From Rhabdornis inornatus (taxonomy: Eukaryota > Chordata > Aves > Passeriformes > Rhabdornithidae), in NCBI GenBank assembly GCA_013397075.1, contig VWZS01000496.1, positions 1,426,001 to 1,490,000 on the forward strand: 64,000 bases of DNA, read 5' to 3'. Shown here in pieces: positions 49,596-59,854 of the stretch; position 1 is the first letter of the stretch, and every line of letters starts with the position of its first letter. Below the pieces are notes generated by a model, which saw nothing but the letters and a program-made list of their open reading frames with translations, ran no database searches and was not told where the DNA came from. Made by a program: the position numbers and the translations under genes.

Positions 49596-49672
49596 CAATT
49601 GAATTTCAGGAGTATAAATCCACTGAGATCCTAGAACAAGAAAGAAGATCTGAGTTCATTCAAGTGGCTTCA

Positions 49673-49806
49673 GCCTCCTCCTCCTCTCATTCTCACTACA
49701 TAACCCTTCACAAATCCATCCACAGCATCGCCATCATCTCTGTAGCAGACTTTCCTCTCATTTCCCTCATTTCCCACTCATTCCACTTCCTGTGTCTCCT
49801 CTCTGC
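49673..49806 (+). repeat. Pyrimidine-rich tract
   Basis: About 130 bases are dominated by C and T, beginning with four CCT units and continuing with 'cctctcattctcac' and 'tttcctctcatttccctcat' words. Strand asymmetry is strong, and short mirror-like segments could form a triplex. A 77-codon frame crossing it is Ser/His-rich and not credible. Confidence 0.6.
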
Positions 49807-49829
49807 TCAGCCTTGCTATTAAGTTTCAA

Positions 49830-51550
49830 GCAACCTGTAGAGATCCCAAGGACAGCTCTCACAACAAGGATTTTTATGCTACTTTTCTGTCGTGGTTGGT
49901 AAGTTAAGAAATAAGGAGTTTATTCCAAAAAACCTACATTTTCACCCCTTATAGGGCTTCCTAAATAAAGAAAAAAATGTCTTTTTATAAGCCACTTAAG
50001 AGGAAAGATGTTTCTTTGCTTACATAGATTACCTTTTTTCTTGGTACTAAAACTGGTAAAGAGCTGCTAAAAGTTTTTGATACTTTTTGAAACATACCAT
50101 TCACCTCTTCAGACCTGTTTTTTTTATTGTGGCTGCCTAACTGCCTGTTTTAACATTACACTATAACAGGTTATGGATACATTATTTATTTTATATTCAG
50201 GACCGTTTAGCACCCTTGACTCCTATGAATCATCCTCCTATCCCTAAGTGTGTAAATAACACAATTTCCTTCAGCCAAGGCTTCACAGGGAGTTGAATTC
50301 AAATCACAAGCTGAGTGTTCAAGTGCCAGAGCTGTGAGTGTGACAACTATTCATATTAACCACAGTTCTAGGTTTCTGAGTGTCACAAAATAAAAGCCTC
50401 CTTGCAAAAAATTCCAAGAAACTGAATGTCAATCTCAGTTTTCAATCCTTTCATTGAAACCTTTTCCAGAGCACGCTGCCCTTATATTTCTTATTAAGTT
50501 AGCCTTTAAATCATTATAAATTCTGGTTTTATAATTACTAAAATAACAGCTTTGTGTTATTGCTTTCATCTGTCCACTGTGGACATAAACATGGTATAAT
50601 CATAGCCACATTTCTTTTTCTTTCTCCAACACTTCATTTTTATTTATGATCAGTCCCATATAAGGGGAGAAACTTGTTCTCAGTGTGAAAGCATACGGCC
50701 CTTGGAAGAGAAAGAGAAGAGAAAGAAAACAGTGCAATGTGTGTCCAATTCAGCCAGAAAAATTATTCCATTATGATCAAGACTTGATAAAAAAACCCCA
50801 ACACTTCACATCTTAAGCAGTATTAGTACAACATTATATAAAACTTGTGGGATGTTTCAGCCTAGTTCCAATTTAAAACCTGTATTAATAGTGCAGTTAG
50901 CCCTTTAAAAGCACAACAGTTTTCACAAACCTCCAAATCCTAGGTAATTAGGGTTTTCAATCATGACAGTATTCTTATTATAATGGCAGTTTTGGCAAAT
51001 AGCAGGTACTCATAGCTCACTGAGGAGCTGTATTCTCACTCGAGACCTGCCATCACCAGCCTAATTACTTCCCGGTGATACAATAGCATTTTTGTTCAAC
51101 TATCATCTTTTGTTATTCTGGAATTGGAACTGAATATTGTGAAATTTAACTTTTCTGCTCTAAGCTACAAAGAGCTTTTCATGGCATGTTTGAAAAATAC
51201 TGGCATGTGCAGTTTTCTCTTGTGTTTACAGAGAGAATGAGCATTTATTTATCACAAGAATAAGAGTCTGGGCTTCCTTAAGTTGAAACCCTGTGAAAGG
51301 TTAAAAAATACAACACATAAAGGTTGCTGGAACCTTTACAGAGTAGATGAGAGGACTAATAAAAAAGGCACAGGACCTATTCTTGCTTCAGTTACCAGCC
51401 AAAAGCTTTTATATCCACAACTGGTTCCACCAGATCTCTGTGCTTGCAGGCAAGCATGTCCATGTCTTAAAGAAATTAGGACTCTATTATTCAACTGTAA
51501 ATTTTAATGTATTACTAGTATTTAGCAATCCTGGGTAAGATTGGCGATTT
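49830..51550. other. Non-coding stretch, no gene recognised
   Basis: AT-rich sequence without recognised genes. The interval 51055-51160 (around 'cctaattacttcccggtgat' and 'ttgttcaactatcatctttt') has the even composition and homeodomain/SOX-like words typical of conserved non-coding elements, but this is only an impression. Confidence 0.4.
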
Positions 51551-51556
51551 CAGGGC

Positions 51557-51849
51557 AGTAAGATATCAGCCATGGCTCTTCTTCTCCAGAGTATTTTCTT
51601 TTCACAGGATTACTTGGGGATCCCCAAGGAAACTTCTGAGCCCACTATAGGACAGGAAAGTCTGCCCACGTAAACTTAGATTAAACTTGGAAAAGCCTTA
51701 TTTAACTGATCTAATTCACTGTAAAGAATCATCTTTTATTGTAGCAATATCAGAAGAATCTATTATTTGCCAACCATCCCATTAGCAATGACAGGGAGTG
51801 AAAAGGGAGTGAGTTTGAAATGGATTATGCACTGTAAATTCACTAGTGC
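51557..51849 (+). repeat. Local direct duplication, copy 1 (293 bp)
   Basis: This segment recurs in the same orientation at 53676-53943. By eye about ten substitutions separate them across 268 aligned bases, so identity is near 96%. Three gaps are all resolved as extra bases in this copy: 3 at cttctt, 11 between two taaactt words near 51674-51685, and 11 between two gggagtga words near 51795-51813. It has no TG..CA ends, poly-A tail or CR1 tail. It therefore looks like a local segmental duplication or two insertions of an unrecognised family, not a known LTR pair. Confidence 0.93.
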
Positions 51850-51854
51850 AAGTC

Positions 51855-52395
51855 TGAGAATCCCCATTCTGCACAGAGCAGATGGGGCAGCAGTAGCCCT
51901 GCCAGAGGTCACTGGTAGCCACCCCAAAGTGGAGACACTGCTGTTCTGTCCTGCATCCTCAGCCTGGTGACATTTGTCACAAATTCCAGACATGCAACAT
52001 GTCATTTACCTGTCACTGTGCAGCAGCTCCACAATGACCACCACAGTGATGCAGACACTATATGAAGTAAATAAAGCCAATACTCACACTGCTTGGTGTT
52101 GAATGGTGCATAAGCACTTCTGTGAAGTCAGGGCAGCTTCTTTATTTTCCCTCACATGTTCTTTTTGTCTCTTTCCAAAAGCACTTATTTAGGAAGATTT
52201 ATTCTAGTGTTTTCAGTTCTGAGGAGACTTTTCTAAAATACCTCTGGCTGAATATACAATTATTTTTGGTTTCTAGACTGATTGAATTTCATTACTTTAG
52301 CAGAAAAGAAAGAAATTCTTCTATAAGTAAAAATGTCCCAAACTGCCTATGCATAGTACTATGGAGACAATATTTTGGTCCAGAGGGAGTCTTGA
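51855..52395. other. Spacer between duplicate copies, first part
   Basis: There is no gene or known repeat in this stretch. Short frames of up to 93 codons (52122-52403, plus) are not credible. Confidence 0.4.
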
Positions 52396-52429
52396 AGTCA
52401 TGAATCCTTCTGAGTTAGGACAACTTCAC

Positions 52430-52573
52430 ATGAGAATTTCTCGGTCTGTCTGGGCAACGCTTCTCCCAAAGATCTTGCTTGCGCTACAGTAGCCAAGCTT
52501 GAGATCAGAAAAGCGAAAATTACTGTGTTCAGGTGTGCACCTTGCCGAAGGCACCACAAGGACTCCAGGAAAT
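52430..52573 (-). other. Very weak exon candidate encoding a hydrophobic segment
   Basis: A minus-strand frame (open over 52398-52712) encodes, within this interval, a hydrophobic run LNTVIFAFLISSLATVAQA followed by a polar stretch RSLGEALPRQTEKFSC. This is the look of a signal peptide with an Ala-x-Ala end. On the minus strand a pyrimidine-rich stretch ending in CAG lies just upstream (exon start at 52573) and a GTGAAG donor-like word follows at 52429-52424, giving a 144-base exon. Five CpGs lie in about 110 bases, unusual here. Against it: there is no in-frame Met next to the hydrophobic run, the donor is poor, and I recognise no family. Confidence 0.12.
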
Positions 52574-52579
52574 CTGCAG

Positions 52580-53670
52580 ATGGAAGAAGGTTTTTCCAGC
52601 AGCTGTTGCAATGTGAATCTTTGGTGGCAAAGAGTACCCTGACTGGGTTTGATTCACCTGTTAATTTCACCACTTTCCCCCTGTACTTTTTGTAATCAGC
52701 TGACACAAACATGCTCTATGTGAAGGAACCTAACATTGGGAATTGCAGCAGCTCTGTAGAGCTAAAAGAAAAGACACAAAGATTCATTTATAGCAATTGT
52801 AAAATCACTCATTTCATCTTTCTGAAGCGCATAAAGATTATAATTTCTCCTAAATTTAGTTCTTTGAGGCCATAACCAGCCTATTCTATTGTCTAAATTG
52901 ATAGCTGTTGAGCATATACTAATTCTCAAATGATCTGTGTTAGAAACAGCTTTGCAGACACATTCAGGGCAGTCAAATCCAGGATTACAAACCCCCACTG
53001 TCTGTGTCTGCCTAGTGTTGTGGGGACACCAGGGTGCTCCTTCCTCACTGGCAGAGTGATGCTCTTCCTCCACCTTCACCAAGGAAAAAGAGCTCTGTTT
53101 CCCAGGGGTGCTGATACAAGATGGGGCCTCAGAGCCCTCTGAGGAAGTTTTTCCCATCTCAAGAGGGAGCAGGTTCAGCTGAGAAATTTCTGCCCATGGG
53201 AAGGATGAGAAGCTGATCCCAGGAGCTGTTTGAGGGTATTCTCTCTAAATGGAGTAGGAATGGGACAAGAGACACACTCCTGGAACCAGCTAGGGTCCAG
53301 AACTGCTCTGGTTCCAGCCTCATGGGCTCCTGGAGTAGATAGGGTCAGTTGATGTGGTCAACCACTGCACACCAGCTGCCTATATGCCAGTATCAGGCTA
53401 GGAAGATTAGCCTGCCCAACAATGACCCATGGAGGGCAAGGGTGTTTTCCTAGTAAGAATAGACCTCAGGGAAGCCAAGGGCCCTGTCTGGAAGTCCAGC
53501 AGAGGTCCATGAGCCCTGGGGAACGTGGCAGCACTTAAGGATACAAGCAGCAATCTTCCCCAGAACAAGCGGAGAGAACAACTGCATGGAAAACAGGCAC
53601 AGTGTACAGACAGGTACCATGGGTACCTCCATCAGGTGGCAAAGAGGAAATGGTTCTGGGAAGGGAAACA
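52580..53670. other. Spacer between duplicate copies, second part
   Basis: A minus-strand frame of 131 codons (52762-53157) lies here and has no recognised domain. The part from 53160 to 53670 is GC-richer than the rest of the window and may be a decayed transposon, but it carries no diagnostic end. Confidence 0.35.
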
Positions 53671-53675
53671 GAAAT

Positions 53676-53943
53676 AGGAAGACATCAACCACGGCTCTTC
53701 TCCAGAGTATTTTCTTTTCACAGGATTACTTGGGGATCCCCAAGGAAACTTCTGAGCCCACTATAGGACAGGAAAGTCTCCCCACCTAAACTTGGAAAAG
53801 CCTTATTTAACTGATCTAATTCACTGTAAAGAATCATCTTTTATTGTAGCAATATCAGAAGAATCTATTATTTGCCAACCATCCCATTAGCAATGATAGG
53901 GAGTAAGATTGAAATGGATTATGCATTGTAAATTCACTAGTGC
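53676..53943 (+). repeat. Local direct duplication, copy 2 (268 bp)
   Basis: This is the partner of 51557-51849 in direct orientation, about 2.1 kb downstream. The boundaries are sharp: similarity begins with 'aggaagacatcaacc' against 'agtaagatatcagcc' and ends after 'aattcactagtgc'. This copy lacks 25 bases present in copy 1, in three gaps that each fall between short direct repeats. That suggests either replication-slippage deletions here or small tandem gains in copy 1. A 67-codon frame overlapping its start is incidental. Confidence 0.93.
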
Positions 53944-53949
53944 TGCTCT

Positions 53950-56900
53950 TCTCTAGCCTGGCCTGATACATGTTTTTAACTGATATTGCTGGAATGAAAC
54001 CTGGCCCTGTGCTTTATGGAGTTGTTCATAAGTTATACCTTGCTCGGCTCATTTGGATGAAATGGCCTAGGACTCCAGCTCTGTAACAACATCATACTCT
54101 CTGGATTTAATTTAACTTCAAAAAGTAAATAGCCTGTTTTGTTTTGATGTCAAAATAGTTCTGATGCTAGAGCAGTTGATATCCGAGGGACTTGGCCATC
54201 AAAGCCCAGTTGCTGTCAACATGCCCATTATTAAAGCCAAGTTTTTAAACTACTTTCCAGAAATATATGACAAACTATCCTCCTTCACATATGCATAATT
54301 TTTAACATTCACGTTGCTGGTACAGAGCCAGAGCTGCTGTGTTAGCTGTACTCATTAGGATCCCAAATGGCTCTGTTAAAACCAATGGGAGCTGTTTTGT
54401 TCTGCCTGTCATAGCAATAGAAAAGTGGGATGCAGTGGCTGTGCTGTGCAGTGAGCATACCTTTACGTGGACTTATGTCCCAAAGGTTGCTCTGAGGACC
54501 AATAAAAACAAGAGTACATGACTGTGAGGGTCTAGCAAGCTGTTCTTTTCTTCTGTTAGAGCTTCTCTACGCTGAGAATAAATACCTACCCTTCACCCAA
54601 AAAACGATGTTGTGCCTTAACTGAAGCCATAAGGGAGGACAGGTAGATGTGGAATCACCCTGGCCGTGTTGATGACAGTGGCACATTGCACATATCATAT
54701 AGAGGACTCACAACTCTTGAAGTCTCACTCTAAAGCAAAGTTCATTGTTACTTTAAAAATGTGATGAAAAGGACAAAACTGATGTAACATATTTTCTTTT
54801 CTTCCTCATTCCGCCCTCAATAGCTGACAATCCAATAAAAAAAAAATTCATTATGGTGATATTCCTTAATTTCTTCTCCTCTTTGTCTTATGGAAATGTA
54901 AGCAGGAGAAAGTGAGATTTCTTCTTCCTTCTTAGCCAGAATTATCTGAGCTCTCCTTTGCAAAAAAAGAGTTAGATGCTCCACAGAGAAATGGAAACAG
55001 GAGAGCTCAGTGAGGCTGCCCAAGCATCTTACGCCCCTAAATGCCCCAAGAGTATCTGGGACATGCAATGTGCCAGCAGATGGGATGCAGACCTACAGGG
55101 TCCTGGACTCTGTTGGACTGGCAGCTGGAGGGGATGAAAAATACCTGAAGGCACTTCATCAGTAGCAGATGCCTTTGCTTCAGCAACTGAAGGAAGCCCC
55201 AGAGCCCTGTGATCAGCCTCTGCATTGTGCTGTTTGCCTCACCTTCCACCATCACTGCAGCTGAGCTTATAAAATTTTGGCTTTAATATAGTTCCAGAAA
55301 TCTGAATTTGCTCCTGGCCAATGGTTCAGTGCATAGCAAAGAGCAAATGTAAATATTTTTAATATCTTGATATAGCTTTGCTATAAAGAGGAAACAGAAA
55401 ACGACATGCCAGCTATTTTACTGGGTCATTGCAAAATCCGTATCCCCCCCCATGCAGCAGCAATTGTTAATGCAATGGGAGCCATAAGGTAACATTCAGT
55501 TCAAGATCTTTAGCATGATATCATATGCTGTGAGATTTACTTTGTCAGGGAGGAAGAGATTTGAGAAACCCAATGAGCTGAAAACACAATCAGGGCAGAG
55601 AGAGGGAAACTAAGCTGAGTATCAACAAAATCTTTCTTTTCAAGCACCTTTTCCTCCTGCAGCATAAAGGTAGATGAGAGAAAGGAGACGTGTGAATTGT
55701 CCCAAAGAGCCCATTTAAGTGGTTTTTGTCTTATCATCAGAGGAATAAGGAAGCAGTGGGACTTGGGTCAGGATCAAGAGCGTATTTTAAGTGCTTTTTC
55801 TCCCCTCAGGAATCATTCTGGGAAAGGCAGATGAGAGAGAGGAAAAAAACTAGACTGAGCCTCAACAGGGCATTTGTAAGTGCTCCTTTTTCCTTTTGCT
55901 TTTAAATTTCATATTTTACTTGTTTCATATGGAGGGAGAAGAGATTGAGGCTGTGGAAATCACAGAAAACCACTGATAGAGAGCTCTGTGACATTTCTAC
56001 CTTTTTCCTTGTCATTGAAAGAGATACAAAGAATTGGTGTAAGACTGAAAGAAAAAGTCCAGACTCATGAAAGCACTGTATGTGTAGTCCCTGAGCAGAT
56101 TCCAGGCCAAACCCTGACATCATTACCAAAATGAATTGTATTTTTCCACACCAGCTACACCCAGGAATTTAAATAGGTATATACTGTGTCTCTAAGAATA
56201 ACAAAATCAAGCTACCTGGCAAGTTCACAATATTTATATGTGTCTGTAGACCCTCTCTACATTGGTCAGCTTGGCAAAGGGGTAGAAATGCCATATATTG
56301 AAAGGCATTTCATTGAGAGAAGAGACACTGGAGAACTTAAATTTGAAGACTCTAGACAATAAATGTTGTCTGAACTGAAACTTGGGTCGGTAAAAGTAGT
56401 TTTTAAAAGTTCCAGGAAAAAAATATTAATTTCACAGAAAAATAATTTAATTACTTTTTAAATAAGATGGCATTTTATCCTCAGGGAGGTATGCCACAAA
56501 TCTCCCATTCCTCTGATAAAATCAAACTTTCATTTGTGATTTTTCTGCAGAGCTCCCGAAACTACAGCAGAGAGCTAGAGACACACAGAAGACAAAAAAA
56601 AATTCCCCATTAACTTTTTATTCTGAAGCGTACTTTCAAAAGTTCATAATGATCACCACCACAAATTATTCCTGAAATCAAAATGTGCTCTCGTTTTCAT
56701 CGGGGTGGCTGCTTCCTCCTTCGGTTCCAATAATCCCTCTTTTCCCAGCAATAGTAAATAGACTAAAGAAAATGTGATTTTTCCTGATGTAATTTTTCTT
56801 ATTAATATCTTTAGACCACCATAGCTAAAACATGTCATCATGACATGAACCCTAATAGGTACACCACCAAAATCATGTGATCATGTTTGATTTTGTGACC

Positions 56901-59765
56901 ACTAGTACTTGGACAAGAATTACTCTGTCTACTCAACGCTGCTTAACCAGGTCTTAAAGATAGTTTGAGTGAATCTGAAATTTCTTTTGACTGTAATTTG
57001 ATTCAGAATCTTTGTTATTTGCATGTCCAATGTTTTCAATACTCATAAAATTTACTTTCTTTTCCAGTGTGAGCAAAAAGTATTAATTGTTTCCTAAAGT
57101 TTTCATTTTTTCAAGGAGGAATCTTTAAAAGTAAAAAACCTGAAAGGCAGGAGCATAGTCCATGCCTGTGCAAGGTAAGCAGGTAGAGCATGAAGGGTGC
57201 ATCATCTACCCAAAGTACTCTGAGCATATTAAAGGTAAACAAAATTCAAAATAAATCACTACATTGGTTTTTGGGTGGGTCCAAAACTATGATTTTTCAG
57301 AAAGATTCTTTAATGTATTTGAGTTGTCCTTTCCTTGAGGAGGTCTGGGAACCAGAGTGGTGACCTACCCACACGTCTCAAAGTAACCTAAATGGTCCTA
57401 TAAATTACATCTTTACATACCTGCCCATGGAGCACTGCTAAAGTCCCTCAGAGGTGAGTTCCAGTCTGGAAAATATTGATAGAGGCATTCTCTCTAACAA
57501 GAGAATTCTACTTGGTTAAGTCAAAACACCCCCTGAAGTTGCATTAACCTCATCAGAGGTTTATTCAAAGGGGAAGCAAGGGGAAGAAATTTCATTTTTC
57601 AGTACCCTTAGAAGGAAACAGTTCTGGCTTTCATCATTGGGATGAAACATGTGAATGATACTGCATCCCAATGCCTTTCCTGCATAACTGAGAAGGAGTG
57701 AATAATCTGAATGTTTAGTTTTTGTCAAAATAAAGCATTTCAATTGAGAGTAAAAGAATTATTTTGTTTACACCAAAAATGTTGACATTTTCAAGATCTG
57801 TTTGTAATCCTCATGAAGGCAAATGTCAAAATTGCCCAATGTCCTGTGAAATGGAACTTCTGCCCCCTTTGTCCTTTGCTTGAAGCAATGAGATATTATG
57901 TGTGAGAGGATGAATTAGTGTTCATGTCCGTTCAGTCCTAGCTATCTACATTCAAGAAAAGTTTCAGTTACTTCCAGTCATGATGACAACTTATGATTAG
58001 TTCCAGCTGCAGTGTTGACATCTGTCTGCTGCAAACTGAAGAGACTGTCAGTTCACCCATTAGCAGCAATTCAGCTGGGTTTGAGTTCAGCATGGCAACT
58101 TTAAACCAAAACAAGTGTTTCAAAAGCAGTTACAAAAGCTCGTACACTATTCTCAAGATGCCATTACAGTGAAGGACTGTCCTTGATATTTTGGAATGAA
58201 GCTTGGTCTTCAGATCTTTCCTGAAATGAGGCAATTTCGAAGTTTCTTTCTTCTATTTATTTTCAAATGGAAAATGTCTGCTCTGAAATCTCATTACCTT
58301 TCAATATTTTTACCCTACTATTAGCTCTTACAGAATTTGAAAGTAGAAAGGAATACAAACTACTTACCTTGGATTCACTTGGATTTTTCTTGACTTTCGC
58401 ACCTTTTAAAAATAACTTTGGACTTAGGATATTTTTGGCAAGGCTTCTGAGGACCTGTCTGCCAGAAAAGAAAACAAAATTACTGATCTGGTGAGAAGCA
58501 GATGGATTATAAAAGGTACCTGGCACAGAATAGATGTGAAAATGAAGAGCAGAGAATGAATCTCTGGTTGCAGTCTTTCAGGAAAGTGTTCCATTGACCA
58601 TGAGAATTACCAGAAAAAGGGTCCTCCATTTCTTACATGCAGTAAATATTAATGGTTTCAGGAAATCAGGGATGACTTTTGTCTGTGGAAGTGGTTTCAT
58701 ACTACTGCACAATGAAGTTTCTGCCCTCTCCTGGTTGGAGAAAATTATTTCCCAGTTCTTCCATGCCTCCTGGTTCTTGTGGCATCTCCAAGGCTGAACT
58801 CACACCACCGTCACACTCCCTGAACCCTCACATCACCTTCATGCTAGCTATCCCCTGGATCAGGGTGGGAGTACATCTGCTGCACAGCACCACTCAGCAG
58901 CAGGGAAGGAAACCCAAATGCCTCCAACAGAGTGGATGGACACATATGGACCAAGCCACACAGAGCTCCAAATGTCAGCTCATGCTCTCACGTCACCTGT
59001 GGGAACACTATAGGCACAGGCCACAATAGACAGAACCTCTGTTTTCTTTCCTATGTGGACTCACCTCTGGAAAATTGCTGAGATAATAGCCCAAGAAGCA
59101 ACTTCTTTTCACAGAAATAAGCACAGCACTATATATCTAACAGATGATTTAAGGAAAGCTCATCAACCTACCAAAATGGTAAGGCAGCTTTCACTTTGAA
59201 GAACTGTTTCTGCACATCCCTATTGAAATTCATTGTTCTCTTGGATTTTTCTAGAAGAAATCATTTATTGTTAAATAAGTTTGATAGCAGACTTAGCTAA
59301 AAGTCTGTGAAAACATTCAAGAATGCTTTCTCTTCCTTATTTTCTAGCCAATGCCCTGCTTTGACTCTGTCAACATGCCATGCTCGTTCTTGTGAGAACT
59401 TGCATTTTCTGTGCATGCTCAGTTTGTATTTGCACAGTTGTGCCACACCCATGCAACTGCTGCCCTACACTGTTTATATATGTTTGGTTCCCAGGAGTGA
59501 CTTTCATGGGGATGCTGTCATCAGCAGAGGTTTTCTGCAGATTTCAAACCTGATACTTCTTATAGCTATGCAGCATACAAAAGCCTCTGGTCCTGAGCTC
59601 AGACCTGGGGCTCCTGGAGGGCCAAGACCAAGGCTGTAAGACTCAAGTCTTAAATGAAGACATTTTGATGGGTGGACACAAGACATTTTAAGGCATTTCT
59701 CTGAATCTGATCTGTCTTAGCACTGTTGCAAAGTAACCTGAATGTAATTTTCACATTCTATTTTT
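53950..59765. other. Non-coding stretch, no gene recognised
   Basis: Nearly 6 kb with no recognisable gene. Open frames reach 116 codons (58679-59029, plus) and 110 codons (59307-59639, plus), without family resemblance. The region 54180-54420 has the even composition of conserved non-coding sequence and includes 'aaaccaatgggagctgtttt', which may be a further diverged copy of the palindromic repeat family. An eight-C run lies near 55446. Confidence 0.4.
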
Positions 59766-59771
59766 GGCAGT

Positions 59772-59852
59772 TAGGATCCTGATTCATGTCTTACATGGTT
59801 TTATACCAGTGTGGTTTCATTCACATCAATGGACTAGTCACTGTACATGGGC
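59772..59852. repeat. Ancient palindromic amniote repeat, copy E
   Basis: The order 'aggatcctgattcatgtctt', 'acatggttttataccagtgt', 'ggtttcattcacatcaatgg', 'actagtcactgtacatgg' follows the sauropsid pattern 'atcctgattcac' + 'tggtttataccagtgtaact' + 'ccattgatgtcaatggagt' + 'tactctgga'. Agreement is good for about 70 bases. Both strands read similarly because the family core is a palindrome. Confidence 0.48.
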
Positions 59853-59854
59853 AC

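Noticed and set aside
52762..53157. Minus-strand frame of 131 codons
   Set aside because: No recognised domain, no splice or promoter context, and a composition like neighbouring non-coding DNA.
51557..53943. Duplicate pair read as the two LTRs of a 2.4-kb retrovirus-like element
   Set aside because: The copies lack TG..CA ends, and no primer-binding site, polypurine tract or gag/pol-like frame lies between them.
58679..59029. Plus-strand frame of 116 codons
   Set aside because: Low-complexity Ser/Pro/His-rich product overlapping another short frame, with no family match.
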